Shown: positions 28,747 to 38,488 of the stretch, piece after piece | How the letters are laid out: every line of letters starts with the position of its first letter | How positions within the stretch are numbered: the stretch's first letter is position 1 | Source of the DNA: Rhodobacteraceae bacterium HLUCCO07 | GTDB taxonomy: Bacteria; Pseudomonadota; Alphaproteobacteria; Rhodobacterales; Rhodobacteraceae | Length of the DNA stretch: 64,000 nt | Direction: 5' to 3' | NCBI GenBank assembly: GCA_001314705.1 | Contig: LJSU01000009.1 | Coordinates: forward strand, 276,968-340,967 | The notes under the pieces: generated by a model | What the model was told of the DNA's origin: nothing | Seen by the model: only the letters and a program-made list of their open reading frames with translations | The model's database searches: none | Position numbers and translations under genes: made by a program

Positions 28747-29361
28747 ATGTCCAAGGAATTTCTCGACAAGGTCTATGAACTGACCGAAGGCGGCGATAGC
28801 CGCGCACTCTATGCCGAATGGGCCGAAACCTACGAGGCCGAAATGACTGCCAACGGGTATGCGACACCCGCGCGCATCGCCGACGCGCTCGCAAGGTTTG
28901 CAAACGATAAGTCAGCGCCGCTGCTCGATTACGGATGTGGCACGGGCTTGTCCGGCCTCGCGCTCCAGAACGCCGGGTTCACGGTGATCGACGGCATCGA
29001 CGTGACCGCGGAAATGCTGGCCATCGCGCGGCAGAAATCGGCCTACCGGAACCTTGCCCTGGCCGACCCGGCACAGCCCGCACCGGTGACGCCCGGCGCC
29101 TATTCGATGATCACCGCCATCGGGGTCATTGGCATCGGCGCGGCGCCGCTTTCGCTTTTCGACGAGTTGATGAGGGCATTGCCGCGCCACGGGCTTTTCG
29201 CCTTTTCCTTCAATGACCACTCGCTTGAACAGCCCGAGTATGAGGCCAAGATCATGGAGTGGACCGATGGTGGCGCCTCGCGCTTGCTGTGCCGGGAGCA
29301 TGGCGATCACATCCCAGGACAAGACCTTAAGTCCAACATATATATTCTTGAAAAAGCGTGA
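28747..29361 (+). CDS. Class I SAM-dependent methyltransferase
   Basis: Predicted small-molecule methyltransferase, 204 residues. Motif I is LLDYGCGTGLSGLAL and the acidic post-I residue lies in DGIDVTAEML. Substrate unknown. It lies between trmFO and gluQ on the same strand, and its TGA overlaps the GTG start of gluQ (GTGA). The neighbours both act on tRNA, but the fold resembles small-molecule enzymes, so a link to tRNA is only a possibility. Confidence 0.82.
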   Translation: MSKEFLDKVYELTEGGDSRALYAEWAETYEAEMTANGYATPARIADALARFANDKSAPLLDYGCGTGLSGLALQNAGFTVIDGIDVTAEMLAIARQKSAYRNLALADPAQPAPVTPGAYSMITAIGVIGIGAAPLSLFDELMRALPRHGLFAFSFNDHSLEQPEYEAKIMEWTDGGASRLLCREHGDHIPGQDLKSNIYILEKA

Positions 29362-30236
29362 ATTTCCGAACCCGCTTTGCACCATCTCCAACCGGTCCCC
29401 TGCATCTGGGCCACGCCTACTCGGCCATGCTCGCCCAAGATCTGGCGCAACGGGCTGGAGGTGAGTGCCTGCTCAGGATCGAAGATATCGACCAAAGTCG
29501 TTCACGCCCTGAATGGGAGGCGCAGATATACGACGATCTTGAATGGCTGGGCCTGACCTGGCCGCAACCGGTCATGCGCCAATCCGACCGGCTGGACAGT
29601 TACCGCGCGACCCTCGCGCATTTCTGGTCGCGCGGGTTGCTCTATCCATGCACCTGCAAACGGCGCGACATCGCCGCCGCGGCCAGTGCGCCGCAGGAAG
29701 GTGGCGCCCCTCTGATCGGACCTGACGGAATGGTCTATCCCGGTACGTGTCGACCGGGGCACCCGCCTTCGGGTCCACGACCTGATGCCGCGCTGCGCCT
29801 CGACATGGCCCGTGCCACGGCGCTGCTTGCCGCCCAACCGATGCACCCACCGCTCGCCTTTCGCGAAGAGGGATCAGGCCCAAGTGGCGAAACCGGCCTG
29901 ATCGGTATCCCTTTCGACTGGCTGCTCTCCAATGTGGGTGATGTCGTGCTGGCACGGCGCGGGATGGCGGGATCCTACCACCTGTCGGTCGTGCTTGACG
30001 ACGCTGCGCAGGGCGTCACTCATGTCGTGCGCGGCGAGGATCTGTTCGGCGCAACCGCGATCCATGTTGTCTTGCAACGGCTTCTGCATCTCCCCACGCC
30101 AATCTATCACCACCATCGCCTGATCCGCGACGAGAACGGCAAGCGCCTTGCCAAGCGCGACAACGCCCGTGCCATCGCCACTTACCGCGCCGAGGGGCGC
30201 ACACCAGAGGAGCTTCGTTCGATCGTCGGACTCTGA
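29358..30236 (+). CDS. gluQ: Glutamyl-Q tRNA(Asp) synthetase
   Basis: Attaches glutamate to queuosine at position 34 of tRNA-Asp, without tRNA-dependent activation. The 292-residue protein is the catalytic half of a glutamyl-tRNA synthetase: [18 protein letters not shown], a zinc-site-like YPCTCKRRDI followed by YPGTCR, and a KMSKS counterpart KRLAKRDN. The anticodon-binding domain is absent, as expected. The start is the GTG at 29358, which overlaps the previous stop by 4 bases. Confidence 0.93.
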   Translation: MNFRTRFAPSPTGPLHLGHAYSAMLAQDLAQRAGGECLLRIEDIDQSRSRPEWEAQIYDDLEWLGLTWPQPVMRQSDRLDSYRATLAHFWSRGLLYPCTCKRRDIAAAASAPQEGGAPLIGPDGMVYPGTCRPGHPPSGPRPDAALRLDMARATALLAAQPMHPPLAFREEGSGPSGETGLIGIPFDWLLSNVGDVVLARRGMAGSYHLSVVLDDAAQGVTHVVRGEDLFGATAIHVVLQRLLHLPTPIYHHHRLIRDENGKRLAKRDNARAIATYRAEGRTPEELRSIVGL

Positions 30237-30288
30237 TCCGAATGGCCGACCTGCATGCTGTCAGGCAGAGACCATCACACCATTCTCA

Positions 30289-31332
30289 TCAAGTGATCGC
30301 ATCTTCCTCGAAAAGCGGATCTTCTTCGAGTTGGGACGAAAGAAATTCGAGTGTCTCTTCCACATCATCCATGTCGGAAACCTGCGCCAGATGAAACACC
30401 GCGTCCCCCTCGTTCACACTCGGAAACACGGTTCGACCGACGATCAGTCCGGCACGGTCCGAAACCACGGGGATTTCGACTTCGCCAAACGGATCCGACA
30501 CGACGGCCAGGGTCTCGCCTTCCTCGATCATGTCGCCTTCCGACCTGAAGGATCTCAGCAATCCCCCCTGTGGAGCCCTGAGCCAACGACTTGACACCGA
30601 TACGAGTGGTTTGCGCCGCGGTTTCGCGATGCCTTTCGAGGGCAACATGCCCTGATCCCGCAAGACCCGTAGAATGCCGCTCACACCGGCCCGAACGGCC
30701 ATCTCGTCAAAACGCAACGCCTCACCCGCTTCATAAAGCAGGACATCGACCCCCGCCTCCTTGGCCGCCGCACGCAATGATCCTTCGCGAAGCTGCGAAT
30801 AGAGGATCACCGGCGCCCCGAAAACGCCAGCCAAGCGGGATGTCTCGCGGTTGTCCGGTGAAATCCGGATCTGGGGCAGGTTCGTGCGATGCACGGCCGC
30901 CGAATGCAGATCGATTCCAAGGTCGCATCGGCCGACAATCTCTTCCATGAAAAGATGCGCAAGGCGTGACGCAAGCGATCCGCCCTCGGTGCCGGGAAAG
31001 CACCGGTTGAGATCACGCCTGTCGGGCAAATACCTGGAATGGCTCAGAAATCCGAAAGCATTGACGATTGGAATGGCGATCAGCGTGCCACGCAGGCTTT
31101 TCAACCCGGGCAGCCGCAACAGGCGCCGCACGATCTCGACCCCGATGATCTCGTCGCCATGCACCCCCGCGCTCACGAACACGATCGGCCCATCTCGCCT
31201 GCCATGAATGACATGGGCCGACATCGTGACCGGCGTGTGATCCGACATCACGCTGACCGGAAGGTTGATGGTGCGGCGTGTGCCTGGGGGCACACTCTCC
31301 TGGCCAATCCGAAAAGCCGCGCGCTTCACCAT
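30289..31332 (-). CDS. Succinylglutamate desuccinylase/aspartoacylase-family deacylase
   Basis: Predicted zinc-dependent deacylase of 347 residues in the M14-like AstE/AspA family. The metal site is GVHGDE (His and Glu) with the third ligand in IDLHSAAVHR. The C-terminal 90 residues form a beta-rich domain with a biotinyl-like pattern (EEGETLAVVSDPFGEVEIPV). It lies downstream of an M24 peptidase gene and a PLP lyase gene on the same strand; the trio recalls ectoine-breakdown modules (DoeB/EutE, DoeA/EutD, EutB) but no transporter or other ectoine gene is present, so the substrate is open. Confidence 0.82.
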   Translation of the reverse strand: MVKRAAFRIGQESVPPGTRRTINLPVSVMSDHTPVTMSAHVIHGRRDGPIVFVSAGVHGDEIIGVEIVRRLLRLPGLKSLRGTLIAIPIVNAFGFLSHSRYLPDRRDLNRCFPGTEGGSLASRLAHLFMEEIVGRCDLGIDLHSAAVHRTNLPQIRISPDNRETSRLAGVFGAPVILYSQLREGSLRAAAKEAGVDVLLYEAGEALRFDEMAVRAGVSGILRVLRDQGMLPSKGIAKPRRKPLVSVSSRWLRAPQGGLLRSFRSEGDMIEEGETLAVVSDPFGEVEIPVVSDRAGLIVGRTVFPSVNEGDAVFHLAQVSDMDDVEETLEFLSSQLEEDPLFEEDAIT

Positions 31333-31491
31333 TCGTCATTCCCCTTCTAGCGAGCCCCCGGTTTCATCCTGTCACCGGTCGAACGGTGCGACACCTCTCA
31401 GAAACCCTCGGGCGTGCTCTGCCTATCTGAATTGCATGTTGCCTCTCACCGTCCTCCGAGACCACGCGCGCACCCGACGGCCAATCCTCGC

Positions 31492-32631
31492 CTAGACACC
31501 GATCAACGGCAAGCGGCCACTGGCAAATGGGCTGAGGCGTTGCGGCCCATCCTCGCGGATGACGATGTTCTCCTCATGCACCATGAATATGCCCTCTGCC
31601 GTCTCGATCGCGGGTTCAAGCGTGATCACCATCCCCGGCTCAAGCTCGGTATCGTCCCGCGCCGTCAGTGAAAGCCCCTCGGTCAGTTGCATCCCCAGCC
31701 CGTGACCCAGCCGCCCGGCGGTTTCGCCCGCCCCCACGATGCGGGCCATCGCCGCCCATACATCACGCGCCCGCGCCCCCGGCCGTGCCACCGCTTCTCC
31801 CGCCTCGACAGCCTCGACCAGATGCGCCCAGGCGGCCTCGGCCCTCGGATTGGCCTCACCGATGGCGAAATTCCGATCGAAATCACAGAAGTATCCGTCC
31901 CACACCGCCCCGGTATCGAGCATCAGAACATCACCCTCGGACAGTGGCGCTTCGTCGGCGGGCGAAATCACGTCCGCATAGCCCAGCGGCCCCGCCCCGC
32001 CCGCGACATAAGGCACCCAATCCGCTCCCTCCTCCAGCAGCAGGCGCTGAAAGCCGCGAAACACTTCCGTCATGGCGACACCCGCACGCGCCACCTCGCC
32101 GATCCGCGTGAAAGCCCGGCCAGCAATGGCACAGCTTTGAGCGATCTTGGCGATCTCGGCTTCGGATTTTACCGCGCGCAGATGCGCCACGATCCCGTCA
32201 TCGTCACCGAAATCGATACCCACACCCTGCAACCGCCCGAAATCGGCCAGCGGCATCCGCAGATGAGTCTCCGGGCCCGACGGAATACCAACCTTCCCAC
32301 CGCGCGCCACCTCGTGCAGCGTCTTGCCCAGAAGGCTCACCCCGTCATCGACGGGGTTGGGTGCGGTCCATGTGCGGATATCGCGCAGCCATGTCCGCCC
32401 CATCAGCGCCGCCCCGATCGAAGGAATAACCGCGATCGGATCGCCCACCATGGGCAAAACCACGAACCACGGGCGCGACGGGCTCTCCCAGAACCGGGTG
32501 ATAAAGCCAGTAAAATAACGAATATCGGGCTCGGTCGTAAGCAAAAGTGCCGAAAGCCCCAGCCGGTCCATTGCGGCCTGCGCACGGTCGACCCGCGCGC
32601 GATGCTCTTCCTCGGAAAATCCACGCATCAT
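31492..32631 (-). CDS. M24-family metallopeptidase (Xaa-Pro peptidase-like)
   Basis: Predicted hydrolase of 379 residues with a creatinase-type N-terminal domain and a pita-bread catalytic domain. Metal ligands are visible: the Asp pair in LDTGAVWDGYFCDFDRNF, His in GHGLGMQLTE, and Glu in TLEPAIE and VHEENIVI. Start at 32631 overlaps the stop of the upstream PLP-lyase gene (ATGA), so the two are coupled. Ectoine hydrolase DoeA belongs to the same fold, but so do aminopeptidases and creatinases. Confidence 0.85.
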   Translation of the reverse strand: MMRGFSEEEHRARVDRAQAAMDRLGLSALLLTTEPDIRYFTGFITRFWESPSRPWFVVLPMVGDPIAVIPSIGAALMGRTWLRDIRTWTAPNPVDDGVSLLGKTLHEVARGGKVGIPSGPETHLRMPLADFGRLQGVGIDFGDDDGIVAHLRAVKSEAEIAKIAQSCAIAGRAFTRIGEVARAGVAMTEVFRGFQRLLLEEGADWVPYVAGGAGPLGYADVISPADEAPLSEGDVLMLDTGAVWDGYFCDFDRNFAIGEANPRAEAAWAHLVEAVEAGEAVARPGARARDVWAAMARIVGAGETAGRLGHGLGMQLTEGLSLTARDDTELEPGMVITLEPAIETAEGIFMVHEENIVIREDGPQRLSPFASGRLPLIGV

Positions 32632-33644
32632 TCCGCCGCCTCGCTCAGGATGCACAATACCCGCGCATCCGGCCCCAAAGGATCCATCGCCAGAAGCGCG
32701 GCCAGCCCCGCCCCACCCGAGGGCGTGGTCTCCAACCCCGCCCCGGCCAGTTGTGGCATTGCCGCCGCCGCGTGCTCTTCGCTGATCGTGACGAAGGTAT
32801 CCGCATCGCGCGCCAACCCCTTGAGCGCGATCAGCGACGGCTCCTTGCAATCCAGTCGCCCCATGGCGGACACCGGCCCCGCGGTCACAACGGCACGCCC
32901 CGCCCGCACACTCTCGGTCAGCGCCGGTGCCGCGACAGGTTCGACCACGATGATCCGTGGATAATCACCCCAGGCCGCGCGGAACAAGGCGGCACAGGAC
33001 GCCGCCAATCCACCCACCCCCGCCTGCAACAGGATATGGGTGGGCGGCTCGTCCATCGCCTGCACGACCTCGCCAGCCAGCGCCAGGTATCCCTCCATCA
33101 CCCGCAACGGCTGGTCGAAATAGCCCGGCCACGAGGAATCCGACAACAGCGCCCATTGGTTTTCTTCTGCCGCCTGCAGTGCCGCAGTCATGCTTTCCTC
33201 ATATGTGGTTCCCGCACGCACCACCTTCGCACCGATCCCGCGCAGGCGCTCGGCAAAGGCTTCGGGCACGGCCTCGCTCAAATAGATCACCGCGCGCGCA
33301 CCAAAGGCCATGGCCCCCGCGGCGACCGACAGCCCGTGATTGCCCGCGCTCGCCGCGACATAGGTGCGGCCCCGCACCCGACCCTCGACAGCATCTCGCG
33401 CGATCACATAGGCCGCACCGAGTGCCTTGAAACTGCCGAGACCCATCCGCGCGCGCTCGTCCTTGACAAAGACCTCGCCTGCGCCGGCAAAACCGTCGCG
33501 GCGGACCAGCGGCGTTACATCGTGGAAGGGACAGCGCGCCAACAATGCCCCAACTGCCTGCATATCGACACTCGGCCAGGGCACATCGGCCATGCCCTCC
33601 AATTCGAGGCCCCTGCCCCGCCACGGATTGTAAAGTCGTTGCAT
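32628..33644 (-). CDS. PLP-dependent ammonia-lyase, diaminopropionate/threonine dehydratase type
   Basis: Fold-type II PLP enzyme of 338 residues. The PLP lysine is in [13 protein letters not shown], the substrate loop is [11 protein letters not shown], and the phosphate-binding loop is [10 protein letters not shown]. The [17 protein letters not shown] segment is closest to diaminopropionate ammonia-lyase, though the protein is shorter than the usual 400 residues. It is the first gene of a three-gene minus-strand group with an M24 peptidase and a deacylase, which points to use of an amino-acid-like nitrogen source. Confidence 0.78.
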   Translation of the reverse strand: MQRLYNPWRGRGLELEGMADVPWPSVDMQAVGALLARCPFHDVTPLVRRDGFAGAGEVFVKDERARMGLGSFKALGAAYVIARDAVEGRVRGRTYVAASAGNHGLSVAAGAMAFGARAVIYLSEAVPEAFAERLRGIGAKVVRAGTTYEESMTAALQAAEENQWALLSDSSWPGYFDQPLRVMEGYLALAGEVVQAMDEPPTHILLQAGVGGLAASCAALFRAAWGDYPRIIVVEPVAAPALTESVRAGRAVVTAGPVSAMGRLDCKEPSLIALKGLARDADTFVTISEEHAAAAMPQLAGAGLETTPSGGAGLAALLAMDPLGPDARVLCILSEAAE

Positions 33645-33847
33645 GCTCCATTCCTTTTACGTTCTGCCAGTCTTGGGCTTTTGGGCGGCCATCGCAACCC
33701 CGCAACGCGCGCTCTGCACGGACGCCCTGGAAACCGCCCCACCGGCGCCACAAACCGCGCGCTTGCCCCCTTCCATGCCCCGCCCCCTTGTCGTATGACG
33801 ACGCCAGTCGAAGGACACAGCGCCGGAACCCCGGGGGAAACGCGAAA

Positions 33848-36013
33848 ATGACCGACCCAGCCATCACCGAAGATCTGATCGCCGCACATGGGCTCAAGCC
33901 CGACGAATACGCCCGCATCCTCGAGATCATCGGGCGCGAGCCAACTTTCACCGAGCTGGGAATCTTCTCGGCAATGTGGAACGAACATTGCTCCTACAAA
34001 TCCTCCAAGAAATGGCTGCGCACCCTTCCGACCGAGGGCCCACAGGTGATCTGCGGGCCGGGCGAGAACGCCGGCGTGATCGACATCGGCGATAACCAGG
34101 CCGTGATCTTCAAGATGGAAAGCCACAATCACCCTTCCTATATCGAGCCCTACCAGGGCGCGGCCACGGGCGTGGGCGGCATCCTGCGCGATGTTTTCAC
34201 CATGGGCGCACGACCCATCGCCGCCATGAACTCGCTTTCCTTTGGCGAAGTTGCACATCCCAAGACAAGGCAACTGGTGCATGGCGTGGTCGAAGGCATC
34301 GGCGGATACGGCAACTGCTTCGGCGTGCCCACCGTGGGCGGAGAGGTGCGGTTCGATCCGGCCTACAACGGCAACTGCCTCGTCAACGCCTTTGCCGCAG
34401 GTCTCGCGGATGCGGACAAGATTTTCTACTCTGCCGCCTCCGGCGTCGGTATGCCGGTGGTCTATCTCGGCGCCAAGACCGGGCGCGACGGCGTCGGCGG
34501 CGCCACCATGGCCAGTGCCGAATTCGATGAATCGATCGAGGAGAAACGCCCCACCGTTCAGGTTGGCGACCCCTTCACCGAGAAACGCCTGATGGAGGCA
34601 ACGCTGGAATTGATGGCCACCGGTGCGGTCATCTCGATCCAGGACATGGGCGCGGCGGGCCTCACCTGTTCGGCGGTCGAAATGGGCGACAAGGGGGGGC
34701 TGGGCGTCAAGCTGCAACTTGATGACGTGCCCCAGCGCGAGGCCGCGATGACGGCCTACGAGATGATGCTCTCGGAAAGCCAGGAGCGCATGCTGATGGT
34801 CCTGCGACCCGAGAAAGAAGCCGAGGCGCGGGCGGTGTTCGAGAAATGGGATCTCGATTTCGCCATCGTCGGCGAAACCATCCCCGAAGATCGTTTCCTT
34901 ATCCTGCATGGCAATTCGGTCATGGCCGATCTGCCGCTCTCCAAGCTCTCCTCCGAAGCCCCCGAGTATGATCGACCATGGGTCGAAACCCCACCCACAG
35001 ACCCGCTCGACCCCGAAAGTGTACCGGGGGTCGACCCGATCGACGGGCTGCGTGCGTTGCTCTCCTCACCGAATTACGCCGCGAAACAATGGGTTTATGA
35101 GCAATATGACACGATGGTCATGGCCGACACGGTGCGCACGCCCGGCTTGGGCGCGGGCGTGATCCGGGTGCATGATACCAGCAAGATGCTTGCCTTCACC
35201 TCGGATGTGACGCCACGCTATGTCAAGGCCAACCCCGAAGAGGGGGGAAAGCAGGCCGTCGCCGAAGCTTATCGCAATCTCACCGCGACCGGCGCCACAC
35301 CGCTGGCCAGCACCGACAACCTCAATTTCGGCAACCCCGAAAAGCCCGAGATCATGGGCCAGTTCGTCGGCGCCATAAGTGGCATCGGCGCCGCCTGCGC
35401 GGCGCTCGACATGCCGATCGTGTCCGGCAATGTCTCGCTCTATAACGAGACCGACGGCACCGCGATCCTGCCCACACCCACGATTGCCGCGGTCGGATTG
35501 ATCAAGAGCGAGGACGAGGCCATTCTCGACCTGCCGCGAGATGGTCACGTGGCCCTGCTCGTGGGCGAAACCCAGGGACACCTGGGCCAATCGGCCCTGC
35601 TCGCCGAAGTCTTCAATCGCGTCGAGGGCGACGCCCCGCCGGTCGATCTGGACGTCGAGAAACGCAACGGCGATTTCATCCGCGCCAATCACGCGCTGAT
35701 CAAGGCCTGCACCGACCTCTCCGATGGCGGTCTTGCACTTGCCGCCTTCGAGATGGCCGAAGCCGGCGGCGTCGGCGTGCAGATCGACAGCGACGACATG
35801 GGCGAGCTTTTCGGCGAGGACCAGGCGCGTTACCTCATCGCCTGCAATTTCGATCAGGCCGAGGCCCTGATGCTCGCCGCCGGCCAGGCGGGCGTGACGG
35901 TTCGCACCGTCGGACGCTTCAGCGGCGCGGATGTCAGGTTCGGCAAGAGCAGCGCACCGCTGGACGAGCTTACCGACACCTATCGATCCTCTTTCGAAGC
36001 TGCGTTGGGCTGA
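33848..36013 (+). CDS. purL: Phosphoribosylformylglycinamidine synthase subunit PurL
   Basis: Catalytic subunit of FGAM synthase in purine synthesis. The 721-residue length and N-terminus ([24 protein letters not shown]) mark the small PurL that needs separate PurS and PurQ, both present at 47-49 kb. Motifs seen are [33 protein letters not shown] and the second-half [11 protein letters not shown]. The ATG at 33848 follows a purine-rich AAACGCGAAA. It stands apart from the purCSQ group on the other strand. Confidence 0.96.
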   Translation: MTDPAITEDLIAAHGLKPDEYARILEIIGREPTFTELGIFSAMWNEHCSYKSSKKWLRTLPTEGPQVICGPGENAGVIDIGDNQAVIFKMESHNHPSYIEPYQGAATGVGGILRDVFTMGARPIAAMNSLSFGEVAHPKTRQLVHGVVEGIGGYGNCFGVPTVGGEVRFDPAYNGNCLVNAFAAGLADADKIFYSAASGVGMPVVYLGAKTGRDGVGGATMASAEFDESIEEKRPTVQVGDPFTEKRLMEATLELMATGAVISIQDMGAAGLTCSAVEMGDKGGLGVKLQLDDVPQREAAMTAYEMMLSESQERMLMVLRPEKEAEARAVFEKWDLDFAIVGETIPEDRFLILHGNSVMADLPLSKLSSEAPEYDRPWVETPPTDPLDPESVPGVDPIDGLRALLSSPNYAAKQWVYEQYDTMVMADTVRTPGLGAGVIRVHDTSKMLAFTSDVTPRYVKANPEEGGKQAVAEAYRNLTATGATPLASTDNLNFGNPEKPEIMGQFVGAISGIGAACAALDMPIVSGNVSLYNETDGTAILPTPTIAAVGLIKSEDEAILDLPRDGHVALLVGETQGHLGQSALLAEVFNRVEGDAPPVDLDVEKRNGDFIRANHALIKACTDLSDGGLALAAFEMAEAGGVGVQIDSDDMGELFGEDQARYLIACNFDQAEALMLAAGQAGVTVRTVGRFSGADVRFGKSSAPLDELTDTYRSSFEAALG

Positions 36014-36140
36014 CCTTCGTATCGCTGCGGGGAAAACAAATATCTGCGAAATATCTTTTCGGGAACAGCCGGCAGCTTCCCTTGCACCTGCGTGCCAAGC
36101 GACCTAGATTCACCCGAAACCAAGAGGGAGAACCCATAAG

Positions 36141-36377
36141 ATGCCGCTTTACGCGCATGAACTCGAGAGCCTGCTCCGCGAAAGCTTTCCCGACGCTCAG
36201 ATCACCGTCGAAGGGGCTGACGGGCGCCACATGGCCGCCCTGGTGATCGACGAGAGCTTTCGCGGAATGAACCGCGTGCAGCAGCAACGCTCCGTTTACG
36301 CCGCGCTCAAGGGCAAGATGGACGGCTCCGACGGAGAACTTCACGCGCTCGCCCTGACAACACGTGCACCCGACTGA
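36141..36377 (+). CDS. BolA-family protein
   Basis: Small partner of monothiol glutaredoxin in [2Fe-2S] transfer. The 78-residue KH-like protein has the conserved RHMAALVIDESFRGMNRVQQQRSVYAAL block with the ligand His (split motif: DGRHMA and the later SFRG-RV-Q) of the BolA2/IbaG type, and shows the C-terminal HALAL segment. SD GAGGGAG lies upstream. A 79-residue membrane protein and the CGFS glutaredoxin follow within 320 bases on the same strand, the typical BolA-Grx4 pair. Confidence 0.9.
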   Translation: MPLYAHELESLLRESFPDAQITVEGADGRHMAALVIDESFRGMNRVQQQRSVYAALKGKMDGSDGELHALALTTRAPD

Positions 36378-36395
36378 CCCGAAAGGAACGTCCAT

Positions 36396-36635
36396 ATGGA
36401 CCCCCGCCTGCTCGCCGCAGTGATTCTCTCGCCTTTCGCGCTGGTGTTCGTCTATGCGGGCATACACGAATTGCGAAGATTCAAGTCGCAGGGTCGCGCC
36501 CAGTACGGCCTCCAGTATGACGAAGAAACCGGCACCACCCACGTCACGGCTCTCGCCGAGGAAGACGACGGATACGACCTTGAAGATTTCGATCCCAACG
36601 CAGTCAACAACAGCGAGACCGAGAAAGCAGACTGA
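36396..36635 (+). CDS. Small single-pass membrane protein of unknown function
   Basis: 79 residues: an N-terminal transmembrane helix (LLAAVILSPFALVFVYAGIH, about residues 5-24), a basic patch (ELRRFKSQGR), then a very acidic C-terminal half. SD GAAAGGAAC precedes the ATG. It lies 18 bases after the BolA gene and 62 bases before grxD, so it is probably co-transcribed with both. No family recognised; its place suggests a membrane link to the BolA-glutaredoxin pair. Confidence 0.75.
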   Translation: MDPRLLAAVILSPFALVFVYAGIHELRRFKSQGRAQYGLQYDEETGTTHVTALAEEDDGYDLEDFDPNAVNNSETEKAD

Positions 36636-36697
36636 TACAGGCCCAAGGGCCGCTGTACCCACCGTATTTCCGCGCAGCCCAAGCAAAGGAACATGAC

Positions 36698-37060
36698 ATG
36701 AGCAACGCAAAGACCCAGATCGATGAAACCGTCAAAGCCAACGACGTGGTGCTTTACATGAAAGGCACCAAGGACATGCCGCAATGTGGCTTCTCCTCGC
36801 GCGTGGCCGGGGTTCTGAACTACATGGGCGTCGAGTTTCTCGACGTGAACGTGCTGGCCGACGATGCCATCCGCCAGGGTATCAAGGACTATTCCGACTG
36901 GCCGACCATCCCCCAGCTTTATGTGAAGGGTGAGTTTGTCGGCGGGTGTGACATCATCACCGAGATGACATTGTCAGGCGAGCTGGACCAGCTTTTCGAG
37001 CAAAGCGGCGTGACCTATGACAAGGACGCTGCCGAGAAGATCCGCGAAGCAAACGCCTGA
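36698..37060 (+). CDS. grxD: Monothiol glutaredoxin, Grx4/GrxD family
   Basis: [2Fe-2S] cluster carrier and sensor, 120 residues. The CGFS active site is Cys30 in DMPQCGFSS; the glutathione-binding WPTIPQLYVKGEFVGGCDI stretch (as WPTIPQLY and GGCDI) is conserved. SD AAAGGAAC. The upstream BolA gene encodes its usual partner. Confidence 0.96.
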   Translation: MSNAKTQIDETVKANDVVLYMKGTKDMPQCGFSSRVAGVLNYMGVEFLDVNVLADDAIRQGIKDYSDWPTIPQLYVKGEFVGGCDIITEMTLSGELDQLFEQSGVTYDKDAAEKIREANA

Positions 37061-37087
37061 GCGGGATCGGCGCCCCAAGGCGCCGTT

Positions 37088-38488
37088 TCAGGGCTTGGCC
37101 GGGTCACGTTTGGCGATGCGCAACCATATCCCGTCCTTGCCCCGCACCGTCAGATGGGCCACCGGCATGGCCGGGCGGTCGGCGACCAGTTCGAACCGAT
37201 AGGCCCGCACCAGCATCGACAGGATGAGCGGCCCCTCGATCATCGCGAAACCCGACCCGGTGCAGACCCTTTGCCCGGCCGAGAACGGAATATAGGCGTT
37301 GCGCAGACAGGCCTTGCCGTTCTCGGTCTGAAACCGCGCCGGGTCGAACGCATCGGGCCGCTCCCAAAGCCGCTCATGCCGGTGCAGATGCCAGGGCGAC
37401 AGAACGATCTGGCTGCCCTTCGGCACGTCCCGATCACGGAACCGTTCCGGGCAGCTCGCCTCGCGCACCATCATTGGCACCGGCGGGTAAAGCCGAAGGG
37501 CCTCTCGAAACACATCGCGTGAAACCCGGAGCTTTGAGACGGTCGAGAAATAGACCTTTTCCGGGTCGAACGCCGCGCGGGCCTCATCGGCGACCCGTTC
37601 CTGCCACTCGGGATGCATCGCCAGAAGATAAAGCGACCAGGCCAATGCGCTGGCCGAGGTTTCATGCCCCGCAAGGAAAAAGATCGCCACCTGATCGACC
37701 ATTTCACCGGTGTCGAACCGTTCGCCCGTTTCAGGGTCGGGCGTGGTCATGATCTTGGTGGCCAGATCGTCGGGTGCACGCCCGGCCTCGATCGCGCGCA
37801 TCCGCGCAGCAGTCAATTGCGTGATCAGCGCCCGGATCTTGCGCGCGGTGCGGCGCGTCTCGCGGCTGTGAAAGCGCGGAAACCATTTCGGCAGGGGCAG
37901 TACTGCGCCCAGGTTCAGAACCGGCTGGGCACGCTGATGCTCACGAAAGGTTTCGAACACCTGCCCCGCGACCTCGTGCTCGATGGGAATGGAAAAAAGC
38001 GTGCGAAAAATCACATCGGCCGCCACATGGCTGGTCTGCGCCTCGATCTCGACCGGTTCACCGCCCTCCAGAGGGGCCAGCCGTGCCACGGCCGCCTGTC
38101 CCGCATCCCACATTGCCGGGAACACATCTCGCAGGCGCCCACCCTCGAAGGCCGGGTCGATGATCCGGCGCTGGCGCTTCCACGTCTCTCCGTTCGTGAC
38201 AAAGACCGAATTGCCAAGGAGCGGCGCCAACCCCTCGCGAATCCGGTCGGATTTGGGAAAGTCATCAGGCCGCTTGCGCAGCACAAGGTCGACCAGCTCG
38301 GGCTGGTTGCACAGGAACGAGCGAAAGAACGGCGTTCGGAACTCGGCCATCCACGCGCGATAAAGCCGCGCCGGTTGCGCCGAAAGGATATCCGCGCGAA
38401 AGAGCCTCGCATAGCGCCAGAGCGACACGCGCCCCACCCGCGCAGGTGGCTTTGGCGGCTGTGGTGGATCAGGCGGCGGAGCGTGCAT
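37088..38488 (-). CDS. Cytochrome P450
   Basis: Heme monooxygenase of 466 residues. The I-helix oxygen motif is LAGHETSAS, the K-helix ExxR is REALRLYP, and the heme loop FSAGQRVCTGSGFAM places the ligand at Cys409. A proline-rich N-terminus and no clear membrane anchor suggest a soluble enzyme. It begins inside the last 20 bases of the upstream membrane hydrolase gene, so the pair is translationally coupled. No ferredoxin or reductase gene is adjacent; the substrate is unknown. Confidence 0.93.
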   Translation of the reverse strand: MHAPPPDPPQPPKPPARVGRVSLWRYARLFRADILSAQPARLYRAWMAEFRTPFFRSFLCNQPELVDLVLRKRPDDFPKSDRIREGLAPLLGNSVFVTNGETWKRQRRIIDPAFEGGRLRDVFPAMWDAGQAAVARLAPLEGGEPVEIEAQTSHVAADVIFRTLFSIPIEHEVAGQVFETFREHQRAQPVLNLGAVLPLPKWFPRFHSRETRRTARKIRALITQLTAARMRAIEAGRAPDDLATKIMTTPDPETGERFDTGEMVDQVAIFFLAGHETSASALAWSLYLLAMHPEWQERVADEARAAFDPEKVYFSTVSKLRVSRDVFREALRLYPPVPMMVREASCPERFRDRDVPKGSQIVLSPWHLHRHERLWERPDAFDPARFQTENGKACLRNAYIPFSAGQRVCTGSGFAMIEGPLILSMLVRAYRFELVADRPAMPVAHLTVRGKDGIWLRIAKRDPAKP

